DNA of 28,490 nucleotides from NCBI GenBank assembly GCA_036897485.1, contig JAYMTF010000902.1:1-28490 (forward strand). Direction: 5' to 3'. The stretch is from Pelargonium nanum (lineage: Eukaryota; Streptophyta; Magnoliopsida; Geraniales; Geraniaceae). This document shows, piece by piece, positions 19,403 through 28,490 of this stretch (positions within the stretch are counted from its first letter, which is position 1; the number at the start of each line of letters is the position of its first letter). A program made the position numbers and the translations under genes. Under the pieces are notes generated by a model. The model was not told the origin of the DNA. It did not search any database and saw nothing but the letters and a program-made list of their open reading frames with translations.

Positions 19403-22400
19403 ATGGTTATGAATCGCCTTCTCCGATCCAATCTCCTCCGTGCTCAGGTAATCCGTCTCATTTCATCAACATTTTCTCTTCATTTCTCGCAAAATTTATG
19501 ATCAAAAGCTTTGTTTGGTTGGATTCAATGCAAATTTCTGGATGATGATTAGATTCTTGTTGAATATTCAAATTTGGATTCAGCTTTTACAGTCTTCCAT
19601 GATGTGCATGTTACTTTCAAATTTAGATTCATATCGTTGATCGCCAATAATCATGGCTTTCTATCCAGCTACGTAGCTGATTCAAATTTATCATGTTATC
19701 TTCAATAATTTTGTTTAAATCTAGCTGAATCTTCTCGCTATCTTTTTTGTTTTGTCTTGCTGTTTGTGTTATTGCTGGAAAATTAACAGATCATTGTTAT
19801 GCTTCTGTAGTTGACACTGTTTGGAAACCTGTACCATTTCGTAAATAAACTGCCCTATCTTCAAATCCTATTGCAACTAGTTGGTCCACCTGAATTGCAT
19901 TAATTATACAACTTTGTCTACTTTTTCAGTTTTCAAGTCCTTTGTTTCTCACAATTTATTTTGGAGATACTATTCAATTGTATTATTGTCAGAATCTGGA
20001 CTGTAGCTGGTCCCGATGTTGCTGATCTAGTACTGGTTTGTAATGTGTTCATGTGTGTGCTGTGACATGAACCAGAATTTCATGTCTACTAGCTATAATT
20101 TGCCTCAGTTCTGACTATTTTTGCCTCTTGATACTGCTCTTTCAATTTTATTTACAGACCAGTTCATGTGTAAGAAATGTTGCCGCTTCGAGAAGCTCAC
20201 AGGAGCATCTCCATCAGATTCCCTCACTGGCCAGATGGTATGGCACAGGGACATCCGTACAAAAGGATGATTCATCGACTGATGCTCAAGGGTACATTTT
20301 GTGTAATTTGTTTTATATATCTGCTCTCCCCTTTTCTCCTCTTATGTATGAAAATTTGTATGTATTAGAGATGAAAATGGATTATATGTGCCCAAGTTCC
20401 TTCCAAAGGATTTCATGGTGGCTTATATTCACTAACTATTTTCTACAAATATTGCAGGTTTAAGGGGCACGATATGTTGGCTCCTTTTACAGCTGGGTGG
20501 CAAAGTACTGACTTGCACCCTCTGATTATAGAAAAGTCTGAGGTATGTAAAAATAGAGTATAATCTTAGTTATTCTAAAAAATATATTCAATTATGTAAC
20601 TTACTGTTATTGGATATAGGGTTCCTATGTTTATGACATCAATGGGAAGAAGTATCTTGATTCTCTCGCGGGTTTATGGTGCACAGCCTTAGGTAATCAT
20701 AATAATAATAATAATAATATAATTTCAACATTTCATTTGTATTTCATGTCCTGTGGTACGTTCTCTTATGCAAGAGTTGGGGACTAGCTGACTCTACTCC
20801 TGGATGTTCATGCTATGTTATAGTATTTGCCTAAATGTTTCAACTCTAATTTTCAGCTTCAATTTCTTATATATTGTTGAAATTTGCAGGGGGGAATGAA
20901 CCTAGACTTGTAGATGCTGCAATTGCACAACTGAAGACTTTACCATTTTACCATTCATTTTGGAATCGTACTACAAAACCTTCTTTGGTATTCATAACAA
21001 CACTTCATTTTTCTCAATTAATGATAGACACAAGGTTCCATTCTCAATATTCACTGCCACTTTATATCTAATCTACCAACTTTAGGAAAAATTTCATAAT
21101 TGAATATAACTTGCTTTGTCTTCAAAAGATGATTCTTTGTAACTATGAATATCCCTTTCATTTTCAAGGATCTCGCAAAGGAACTTCTAGAAACCTTTAC
21201 AGCAAGAAAAATGGCAAAAGTTTTCTTTACAAATAGTGGATCTGAAGCCAATGATACTCAGGTATTTATATAACATTCTGGAAATGAGTTCAAAATATTG
21301 TTTATATGGATAAACTTGGATTTATGTGGTTTAGATGGTTTTGCATTGTGATTTTACTTTTTTTGAAATGAAGAGTTATAATCTGTGCTGTCATCATCTT
21401 TCCTGTGCACAGTAACCCTTCTTGTCATGCAAGCATCAAATAAACATACTTGAACGTACATAAATTCTGACATCTTTTCCAAACAACATAAGAATATTTT
21501 TTTAGTGGGTCAATACTGTTCATACGGAATCATTGTTAAAATTCCATAATGCTGATAAGATCTATCATCTTTACATGAATAGTAATAAAGATAATGTTTT
21601 TCTTTTGTAACCTTTGTTTGCCCCCTAATTATTACTTGTAGGTGAAGCTGGTTTGGTATTATAATAATGCGCTTGGGAGACCAAATAAGAAAAAATTTAT
21701 AGCTCGGCAAAAATCGTATGTTTTGTCACTCAACTGGTTTTGTTTCATCCTTATCTTCTTGTACTGGAGTATTTCTTACATTATCTTTGCAATGTGACAG
21801 GTACCATGGTTCAACCTTGATAGCAGCCAGTCTTTCTGGGTATGATTGACTTCAAACTTTTATGTGACGCATTATAGTACTTGATACATGACCTTTTAGC
21901 CCTCTAATATACTATATTGCAGCCTTCCAGCTTTGCATCAAAAGTTTGATCTACCTGCTCCATTTGTATTGCATACTGACTGCCCTCACTACTGGCGCTT
22001 TCATCTTCCAGGTTGCTGCATGTGCTGCCAGCCTTTCCTTTTACTTGTATTTGATGATGTTTACTAAATAGAAGACATGCTACTATATTTTTTTCAGGGG
22101 AGACTGAGGAGGAGTTCTCAACCAGGTTAGCCAAGAATTTGGAGGATCTTATCCTAAAAGAGGGACCAGAGACGGTAATCAGATTGAATATTACAATAAG
22201 CCCATACTGAAAATCATTTAGCACTTCAAATGAATGATTTTTTGTTACTTCATATGGCTGTTCATTTCAGATTGGTGCTTTCATAGCTGAGCCTGTCATG
22301 GGGGCAGGAGGTGTGATACCTCCACCTGCAACCTATTTCGAAAAGGTGCGTCATTTGTCAAAAGCTTTATTGAAGATGTAGTTCTAATTAGAATAGATTA

Positions 22401-25235
22401 TAAATATAGATAGAACTGGTCTACATGTTCATGATAAAATTGTATTTATCATATCATTGGTTGTTTTTATCTAATAGGACACTACTGATCCTATATATAC
22501 TTTGCATAATATGATACAATAATATCAAACAATATTAACAAGTTTTTTACATGGTATTTGAACTTCTTGATCCTCAATTTTGAGTCCTCTGTGTGCTTTT
22601 ACAATTCCAGCGGCAGCCTTAGGCTGTTTGCTCGGCCTACAATTCCAGCGTCACGCTCGAGTATCTCAAAGAAACCCAATCTCTTATTTTTCTTTTTGCG
22701 ACCCCCTTTTCGACAATCACCTTGGCAACTCATTCGTCAATGCTCCAACAACCCTCTTTCTAGTAGTCAACTCACATTTAAAGGACTACAGTGCGGTCTT
22801 ATCTCTCTTGCCAGTGTGCTCTTTGCCATTCTCCACTGTCGGCCACCCTGAACAATTGTTGGATGTTAAATAAAATAATTTCAAGCTCTCTCATTGATTA
22901 GATCAATTTGTTCCAACGATTGTTGATATATCTCTAATTAGGATTGGAATTATCTGATTCACCGGTTTGGGTTTGATTCTAGATTTTAGTTTGGTTTTAT
23001 GTCTCATGGCTTCATTGTTTTTTAATTATGCAAAGATCAAGTTGTCGAACTAAAATAGAAATGGCATTTGTTATATAATAAGTATAGTTCCTTACTAATG
23101 CTGCATGCTGCTTCATTCCAAATGCAGATTCAAGCTGTTGTGAAAAAATATGATATTCTTTTTATTGCGGATGAGGTATTTGACATCTCTGTCCTACATA
23201 TTCTCTGCCAACTTATAATACCTACATCTAATTTTAAGATCAAGCTTGCTTTTATTTTTTTTATTCATCTAGGTAATTTGTGCCTTTGGAAGACTTGGAA
23301 CAGTGTATGGCTGTGACAAATATAATATAAAACCAGACCTTGTTTCTTTAGCTAAGGTGAGTATTACTTAGAACTTTAATTATAGAAGTTGTGTGCTAGT
23401 AGCCAAATACTAAATCTTCAAGTTTTTTTTTTCTTCTTATTCTGGAATTGGGTATCAGGCTCTCTCTTCTGCATATATGCCGATCGGAGCTGTAATGGTG
23501 AGCCCTGAAGTTGCAGAAGTCATACACTCGCAAAGCAACACACTCGGTATGCTGATGTGCTAGTGAAGTTTCTTCCTTCATTCTTTCTTGGTTCTTGTCA
23601 TAATTTTCTTTGTTTCAGGTTCATTTTCCCATGGATTCACTTATTCTGGGCATCCTGTAGCCTGTGCGGTCGCATTAGAAGCTCTCAAGATCTACAAGTT
23701 TGTTTCTTTGTTGCTTTCCTTTACAAACTTGAGGGGAATACTAATTAGTCGAGTCTAGATTATAAGCGCCTTCTTTAAAGCATATCCTCTTAAACCATAT
23801 AATATATTTAGGGTCACTGTATGTACCTCCTGAACTGTCCAAAAATATAAAACTAGTCCCTATTAAAAAGTAGTTATGGACTGTATTGAGGAAAAAAAAA
23901 CCCCTACACATTGTAGAAATTTTGTTCTTCCCTCCTGATGAACTCAAACTACAATAATGTTCCTCTTAAGAATATACGAGATATCAAAACAAAAATAACC
24001 AAGTTCCTCTTTGAAAGTCGTATGAAATCAAGATAAGAGGTACCCCAAATCAAAGATTATTACCCAAAATAATAAAATTATCTTTGTGTTTTAAGTTTAT
24101 TATTAGTTGTATGACATATATTGGAAAATATAAAGTGAAATGAAGAACAAAGACATTATTCCACGGGTATATAATTGTCAGTTATCACCAACCGATTTCG
24201 AGGAGATAAACAACACTTTTGTGTCTGCACCGGGAAAGTAATAAAATAAGCGGATATTTTTTTGTCATTCGTTTCTTATTTTAAATATTCTCTCAACACA
24301 TGTAAACTGAGGAGATTCCTAAAAGACATCTGATCAAGTTCATTTTGTAATCCCCTAACTTGATTGAAAGTCATGTTTTATCAACATTCAACAGCTAAAT
24401 GGTTCATAACTGTAATCATTGTAAATATGTCGTCTGTGTAGGGAAAGAAATATTGCTGATCAAGTAAAGAAGATTGCTCCAAGGTTTCAAGATGGTTTGA
24501 AAGCCTTCTCTGGAAGTCCCATCATTGGAGAGGTATATGCTACTTTTGATTTATATCATTTCTAACTGTTCATTAGAAATCACTCGACGGCCACGGGACA
24601 TTTAATTCTGATCACTTATCTTGTTCTGCAGATACGAGGAGAGGGCTTGATCCTTGGTACGGAGTTTGTGGACAACAAGTCACCTAATGATCCATTTCCT
24701 TCTGAATGGGGCAAGTTCCATCTTCCTTGAGCTATTTATAAGTTTCCTTAAAACGAGTGAATTCAGATTTGTTGCAATGAAATTGCCAACCTTTAGGTTA
24801 CGATCGAGTTCAATTGGATAAAAATAGGGTTTTGCGGTTGGGAAATCCCGCCTCTTGGAAATGCATGTGATTATCAAATTATATGTATTGAAGTTGTATA
24901 TATATTGTAAGGACCCTTTTCCTGATCTCATGGGTGCTTGTTGATGATGTGCATTCGTTCGCAGGGATAGGAGCATATTTTGGAGCTCAGTGTGAGAAGC
25001 ATGGCATGATAGTACGCGTTGCAGGTGACAACATAATGATGTCTCCTCCATTTATCATTTCTCCCGAAGAAGTTGATGAGGTAAAACTACAACATTTCTC
25101 TAATCGTATGTTTGTATCACAAAATTTGCTCTACTGAGGATCGATTGTTGTTTTCAGATGATAAGAATCTACGAGAAGGCGCTGCGAGCTACGGAAGAGA
25201 GGGTGAAGGAACTCAAGAGTGAGCACAAGAAGTAG
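19403..25235 (+). CDS. POP2: GABA transaminase, mitochondrial, class III PLP aminotransferase
   Basis: Converts 4-aminobutyrate to succinic semialdehyde in the GABA shunt; the plant enzyme uses pyruvate or glyoxylate. Nineteen exons, 514 aa: 19403-19447, 20158-20291, 20458-20542, 20620-20692, 20890-20987, 21169-21261, 21642-21715, 21801-21839, 21923-22011, 22098-22174, 22271-22345, 23128-23175, 23273-23356, 23459-23546, 23619-23697, 24442-24532, 24632-24710, 24965-25080, 25158-25235. The Arg/Ser-rich N-terminus ([15 protein letters not shown], first acidic residue Glu31) is a typical mitochondrial presequence. PLP-site motifs: TNSGSEAND (166-174), YHGST (202-206), FIADEV (306-311, Asp309 for the ring nitrogen), SLAK with Schiff-base Lys338, FTYSGHP (374-380). 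Length agrees with plant GABA-T (about 500-515). Start: first ATG; a second is at codon 3. All exons are needed and no lesion is visible, so it appears functional. Confidence 0.96.
19448..20157 (+). other. Intron 1 of the GABA transaminase gene
   Basis: GT-AG intron of 710 nt splitting the mitochondrial presequence after Gln15. T-rich, with no recognised insertion or coding sequence. Confidence 0.75.
22346..23127 (+). other. Intron 11 of the GABA transaminase gene with an unassigned insertion-like block
   Basis: GT-AG intron of 782 nt after the TYFEK codons. Bases about 22556-22860 are clearly less AT-rich than the rest of the intron and hold overlapping open frames (for example 22558-22851). 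TACAATTCCAGCG occurs twice, about 39 bases apart (near 22600 and 22639). It looks like an old insertion, but the family and ends are unknown. Confidence 0.5.
23698..24441 (+). other. Intron 15 of the GABA transaminase gene
   Basis: GT-AG intron of 744 nt that splits the lysine codon of KIYKERN. At 23812-23870 the wording resembles common plant transposon termini (CTCCTGAACTGTCCAAAAAT, then ACTAGTCCCT). A partial element may be present, but no matching second end was found. Confidence 0.5.
24711..24964 (+). other. GC-AG intron (intron 17 of GABA transaminase)
   Basis: Exon 17 must end after TGG-G (24710) for the reading frame to continue as W-G-I-G-A-Y at 24965. This makes the intron begin GCAAGT and end GCAG. 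No GT within the neighbouring bases restores the frame: a GT at 24715 would give a different frame. GCAAGT matches the consensus of the minor GC-AG class spliced by the normal U2 machinery. Confidence 0.85.
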
Positions 25236-25389
25236 AGCAGCAGATAATGGGTTACTCATGCATTTTGCAATTAGAGATGATGATAGATCTTTTAAACTTT
25301 GTTTTTCTTCTACCTAGCTTGTACCCCAATAATTAGTATCTTTTATTTTTCTTCTGAATGGAAGATTAAAGAAAGAATTCTTAATATTT
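25236..25389 (+). other. 3' untranslated region of GABA transaminase
   Basis: T-rich sequence after the TAG stop, typical of plant 3' UTRs. No perfect AATAAA was seen, but AATAATTAG near 25329 could serve. The truncated copia element begins at about 25390, so it sits at or immediately after the probable poly(A) region. Confidence 0.4.
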
Positions 25390-26150
25390 CTATTGCTGTA
25401 AATTGATAATACTTGGCCTTATATACCAGTTTACAATAGAGAAGCCAATCTGACCTGAAAAAATGTAAACTGGTTTATCTGGTTCTATACTTCTACATAG
25501 AACTGGCAAGTTTGGGTTTTTGAACCCTAACCCGACTCGAAATTTTAAACGGGGAACCAAATTCTAACCCGACCTGACCAACTTCGTGTTGGGTTAGAGT
25601 CGGATAAAACTAATGTCGGGTGTCGGGCACGCATCGGTTTCGGATCCAAATTACAATTGACACTCTCCTACAAGCCGAGGTATAGATGTCTTCCATTCCC
25701 AACTTAAAGATAAGATCATGAAAACATGAACTCTTAACCCTTATGTTAGAACATCAGCAATTGATGTTTTGATGGAACATAAGACGTACACACTAATCCT
25801 TCCTCCATTTTTTTTTTTTTTTGGAATTCCAATCAGTTTCTATATGTTTTGTCCTATTGTGTCACTATGAGGTTCATAGGACATTTCTGTAAGAAATAGC
25901 ACTAATTTTCTTGTCACCACATTTATTATCTTACTCCAAAAAAAAAAAAACAATACGGGTGAAAGAGGGATCGAGCCTTTTTTTTTTCTCATGCTTTTTT
26001 GGAGGTATGGAGAAAACTTTATGTCCATTAGGGAACATGCATAGTTAGCATGAATTAAAGCATGGATATTTTTACTATTGTAAATTGATAATACAAGGCC
26101 TTATATAGCCATTTACAATAGAGAAACAAATCTGAGATGAAAAGATGAGC
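25390..26150 (-). mobile_element. Truncated Ty1/copia retrotransposon
   Basis: Minus-strand remains of the RNase H end of a copia polyprotein: RTKHIET at about 25855-25835, GLVCTSYVPSKHQL (about 25795-25755, then frameshifted), and KLGMEDIYTSAC at about 25703-25668. An LTR-like start TGTCAATTG follows at 25662 after a purine-rich AGGAGAG. Two direct copies of a ~75-bp segment (from 25390 and from 26075; both contain TGTAAATTGATAATAC and, on the minus strand, a TATATAAGGC promoter-like motif) would be pieces of the 3' and 5' LTRs. Gag, protease, integrase and most of the reverse transcriptase are missing. The order 5' LTR, pol end, 3' LTR on the minus strand is consistent. Frameshifts and stops show it is old. 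Confidence 0.7.
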
Positions 26151-26214
26151 AAGAACAAGTTGGATAGTGATATTTTGATTACACACAGCCGCTAAAAGAA
26201 AACATCATGGCAAA

Positions 26215-26300
26215 CATTCAGTAGGACAAGTGGTTGATTTCACTTGATTCCTCAAGGTCTCATGTTCGAGTCTCGGTGTTTGTATGCTTGCCGATGAAAA
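26215..26300 (+). repeat. SINE-like tRNA-derived repeat
   Basis: An A-box-like stretch (CAAGTGGTTGATTTCACTTG, 26228-26247) is followed by AAGGTCTCATGTTCGAGTCT with a good B box (GTTCGAGTC, 26264-26272). The arrangement parallels the minus-strand reading of 28170-28105. It lies just after the small membrane-protein gene, in the convergent space between it and GABA-T. Ends not delimited. Confidence 0.45.
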
Positions 26301-26329
26301 ATAGGAAAAAAGCATCATTCATATATAGG

Positions 26330-26746
26330 TCATGGCGATTTGGCTTCTCTTTTAGCTTTCCTTGTGGCCCTCTTTTGTTTAGAGGTTAAAGATCTCTGGA
26401 ATCCTCCATTGCCTTCATCTGAGTCATCTACATCTCTCAGAGATTTCTGCAAAATAATTATATAATTTTGAAGAAGAAGAAAAAGAAAGTAGCAACTTAT
26501 ACACTACAAAAGAAGTTGCAAACAGTGACAGAAATCTGGAAGATAATTTTTTTCGTCACAGTTCCGTCACAAATTACATTTGTGACTGAAATCTACTATG
26601 ATGGAAATTTCCGTCACAGATCGCGATTTTTTTTGTAGTGATATACATACCTCTCTGAGCTCATTAAAGCTAACAACATAGAAAGTCACAGCTGCAGCTG
26701 CCACTATTCCCAGTATGGGAAGTCCTACTTGCTGTAACCCTTCCAT
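26330..26746 (-). CDS. Small single-pass membrane protein, function unknown
   Basis: Two exons on the minus strand: 26746-26651 (32 codons) and 26446-26330 (38 codons and TGA). They are joined by a GT-AG intron of 204 nt between whole codons, giving 70 aa. Residues ~8-27 (GLPILGIVAAAAVTFYVVSF) form one hydrophobic helix. A short acidic stretch follows (VDDSDEGNGG, about 38-47), then a very basic tail (SLTSKQKRATRKAKREAKSP). The N-terminus, a Gly/Ala-rich helix and a lysine-rich tail resemble small plant-specific membrane proteins of unknown role; I cannot name the family. Splice sites are canonical and the reading frame is clean, so I consider it a real gene. It is convergent with GABA-T. The intron hosts a CACTA-type MITE. 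Confidence 0.75.
26502..26640. mobile_element. CACTA-type MITE in the intron of the small membrane-protein gene
   Basis: A complete 139-bp element with perfect termini CACTACAAAA and TTTTGTAGTG. It is flanked by the 3-bp duplication ATA (26499-26501 and 26641-26643), the hallmark of CACTA (En/Spm) elements. The interior has repeated GTCACA/TGTGAC and TTCCGTCAC motifs in both orientations, as in CACTA subterminal repeats. It has no coding capacity. Its right edge is 9 nt from the splice donor of the host intron, and the duplicated ATA is part of the donor flank. Confidence 0.88.
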
Positions 26747-26999
26747 TTTGTTACTTTCATGCAAAGCTGCTTGCTACTTTCTGCTCTGTTCTTTTGTGCT
26801 GTGTTGTGTAGAAGATGGATGGATAAGGTGGAAAGGAAGGAAGGAATAGAAGGTTGGTATTGTTTTGGTTTTGGGGTTTGGATTCTCATCATAATTCATA
26901 AGCATTTTGGGTCAACCTTGGCCCATACTGTCATTCTTTAGTAATGAAAAAACAAAGCCCATCTCAACATTCTCAACCCATTAAATGACTACGCAAAAC
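26747..26999 (-). promoter_or_regulatory. Upstream region of the small membrane-protein gene
   Basis: This is the only candidate promoter for the minus-strand gene. The first ~80 bases upstream of the start codon read as a purine/pyrimidine-mixed leader with GAAAG and AAGAACAGAGC text. No TATA box was recognised with confidence. Plant short genes often have TATA-less promoters, so this is not evidence against the gene. Confidence 0.3.
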
Positions 27000-27290
27000 T
27001 TCAAAGCTTGACAATTTGGGTCATGATTGATGACAAATTTTAAGTAGGTTCGGTTTTAGCATAATTGGGTTTTGTGTTAACTAACTCAATCTGTTTACTA
27101 ATTATGTCATGATCAACCCATTTATGTGAATATGTCGTGTCGGGTTGTATAATGTTGAACTCAATTATTTAACGTGTTAGACGTGTCATGTTGTGTCAAC
27201 CTACTCTTAGATGGGTCGTGCTCGTGTTTGTGTTCGTGTTGTTCAACCCGTTTAATAAACAGGTCGAGCTTGGACGGACCTATATTAACA
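27000..27290. repeat. Degenerate dispersed repeat with GTCGTGT/GGGTT motifs
   Basis: Recurring GTCGTGTCGGGTTG, GTGTTAGACGTGTCATG, GGGTCGTGCTCGTGTTTGTG and CAACCCGTTTAATAAAC motifs are typical of a very abundant, unclassified plant repeat with GGGTT/CGTGT word structure. A related AACCCGAC-rich stretch lies in the copia LTR region (25510-25640). No ends or coding sequence. Confidence 0.4.
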
Positions 27291-28039
27291 AAATACTAAA
27301 ATTTCAACACCAGGATAGCTATGTTTCACCAAAGTTTCAAGGACCTTTCAATTCCCAAACACTCCTAAATGTTATAAGATGATAGTTGTGCATTATTGAC
27401 ATTATTGGTATCATCGAGACTCCTTTTCTCGATTGGGATTTCAACTATTAACAAAAAATTCAAAGGTTGCCAAGTCCAAATTGATGGATTGGGCCCATAT
27501 TTGCATTTTATTACATTACTACTATTTTTCTTGAACTATCCTATTTGTCAAGTTCAAGTTCAAGTTTAGACGGTAGCTACTTATTGGGGCTCCATTAATA
27601 AGCTGAAAAGAAAGAATGTACTTTAGTTTTTAAATAAAATAAAACATATTAAAATAAGTGTAAGACGCCATTTTGGATTTGTTATTTTAGAGTTAAATTG
27701 ATTAGTTGACCACCTGATTCTGAGTCCATTTCCTATTGTTTTAGGCTAGTGGCCGGTGGTGGACCATGTGACTTATAAAGCAAGAAAGGGAGACAACCGA
27801 AACAGATCTCACATTTCAAATCTAAAATATTTAAACAAGCTACAAGTCAAGAATAGGTTGTACATGGCCGGCCATTATTTACTCTTAATAAAACTTCAGA
27901 TTCCAAACGTCATTCCTTGCACCCCGCCCGTGAACGTCCATGCTCGAGGAGTCAATTCGAGTTTCAAGTCCGATTTTTGTGAACAAGGGTTGACTATATA
28001 GAACTTGAATTCAATATAAAATTTGTCTGGATTTTTTCT
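27291..28039. other. AT-rich intergenic sequence, no feature seen
   Basis: Short open frames only, no recognised family, no clear inverted or tandem repeats. Confidence 0.35.
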
Positions 28040-28170
28040 TAATCAATTGAGCTACACAATAAGGGTAGCTTTTCCATTTTAACTCAAACCTCATTCTATA
28101 CCGTTGGTAAGGAGGCTCGAACCCGAGACCTCAAAGGAATTCCATATGGCTTAAACTACTTGGTCTAACA
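28040..28170 (-). repeat. SINE-like copy related to the one at 5837-5938
   Basis: Same family and orientation as the 5.8-kb copy. Read on the minus strand it has an A-box-like CAAGTAGTTTAAGCC, then GGTCTCGGGTTCGAGCC with a good B box (28130-28114), and ends with AGCTACCCTTATTGTGTAGC. It is better preserved at the B box than the upstream copy. Confidence 0.5.
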
Positions 28171-28182
28171 TGTTTTGGTCTG

Positions 28183-28490
28183 TATTTTTTTTTTTTACAG
28201 AAAATAAAAGCATTTCATTAGGCTAAACGCCAGAAAGAGGAATCAGACATACAACCTAAGCACCAAATAAAAAAGCCAATAATAAAAGCAAGAAATAAAC
28301 TAATCCCTACATCCACACTAGAAAGTGAAAGCAACAAAACCAAACCAGAAAGTAAAAGCAACAACTCATGAAATCCTAAGAACTCTCTTTCAAACCAAAC
28401 GGGACCCCATACGTTGGATACCGAAACAATGAACAAATCAGGGGCACTGGTATAAACCTCCCCCCCGATCTGTGAAATCGACATCACCAC
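28183..28490 (-). mobile_element. Possible non-LTR retroelement 3' end, cut by the window edge
   Basis: On the minus strand an open frame runs from the window edge to a stop at 28218. Short 3' sequence with AATGAAATGC and TTTTATTTTC follows, then an A run (28196-28183 on the minus strand). A coding end followed closely by a poly(A) run at the insertion edge fits a LINE or a processed transcript. The 90 visible residues (hydrophobic, Leu/Ser-rich, ending SDSSFWRLA) show no reverse-transcriptase motif, so the class is unproven. Confidence 0.3.

Noticed and set aside
22558-22873. Two overlapping open frames in GABA-T intron 11 as a nested gene
   Set aside because: Overlapping frames of equal length with no motif; better explained by a less AT-rich inserted block.
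28218-28490. Minus-strand frame as an intact membrane-protein gene
   Set aside because: Open at the window edge, ends near an A run, hydrophobic but without a clear topology; a retroelement end is more likely.

Overview
This is nuclear DNA of a flowering plant, most likely a eudicot. The evidence is many short exons with GT-AG introns in AT-rich sequence, a plant-type mitochondrial GABA transaminase, a plant-specific long-tailed DHHC S-acyltransferase, and a dense background of decayed plant transposons. There are no operons or bacterial features.

Layout. 1-5940 is a transposon graveyard. It holds a ~0.55-kb terminal-inverted-repeat element (742-1287) with internal 20-bp tandem repeats. Next comes a candidate 4.4-kb PIF/Harbinger-like unit (1355-5784). 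It carries a broken plant-transposon gene on + (2611-3963) converging on a broken Myb/SANT-like gene on - (4463-4897), and ends in a Tourist-like MITE (5566-5784) followed by a SINE-like copy. A GC-rich, MULE-like element with long inverted repeats (5971-7504) ends only 432 bp before the start codon of the first intact gene.

Gene 1 (7937-14427, +) is a nine-exon DHHC protein S-acyltransferase of 726 aa, resembling the Arabidopsis PAT19/PAT20 group. After it, 15.1-18.7 kb holds relics of a Ty3/gypsy element: a gag zinc-knuckle-like end, a GC-rich 15-bp minisatellite and an LTR-like block with a TATA box.

Gene 2 (19403-25235, +) is a 19-exon pyruvate-type, mitochondrial GABA transaminase (POP2/GABA-T, 514 aa). 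Every splice junction could be placed; one intron is of the GC-AG type. A cluster of three W-box cores lies about 0.6 kb upstream. Just 3' of the gene is a truncated Ty1/copia element on the - strand, recognised by the C-terminal end of its RNase H region and by two copies of an LTR segment.

Gene 3 (26330-26746, -) is a two-exon gene for a 70-aa single-pass membrane protein of unknown function. Its only intron contains a complete 139-bp CACTA-type MITE next to the splice donor. The end of the window (27.0-28.5 kb) is repeats: a degenerate repeat block, another SINE-like copy and a possible LINE 3' end.

The genes are not an obvious functional unit: protein palmitoylation, GABA catabolism and a small membrane protein. 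I found no clearly new biological system. The most unusual features are the two-gene Harbinger-like relic without a visible transposase, the GC-rich MULE forming the proximal promoter region of the S-acyltransferase gene, the frame-preserving 81-nt intron in that gene, and the CACTA MITE beside a splice donor.
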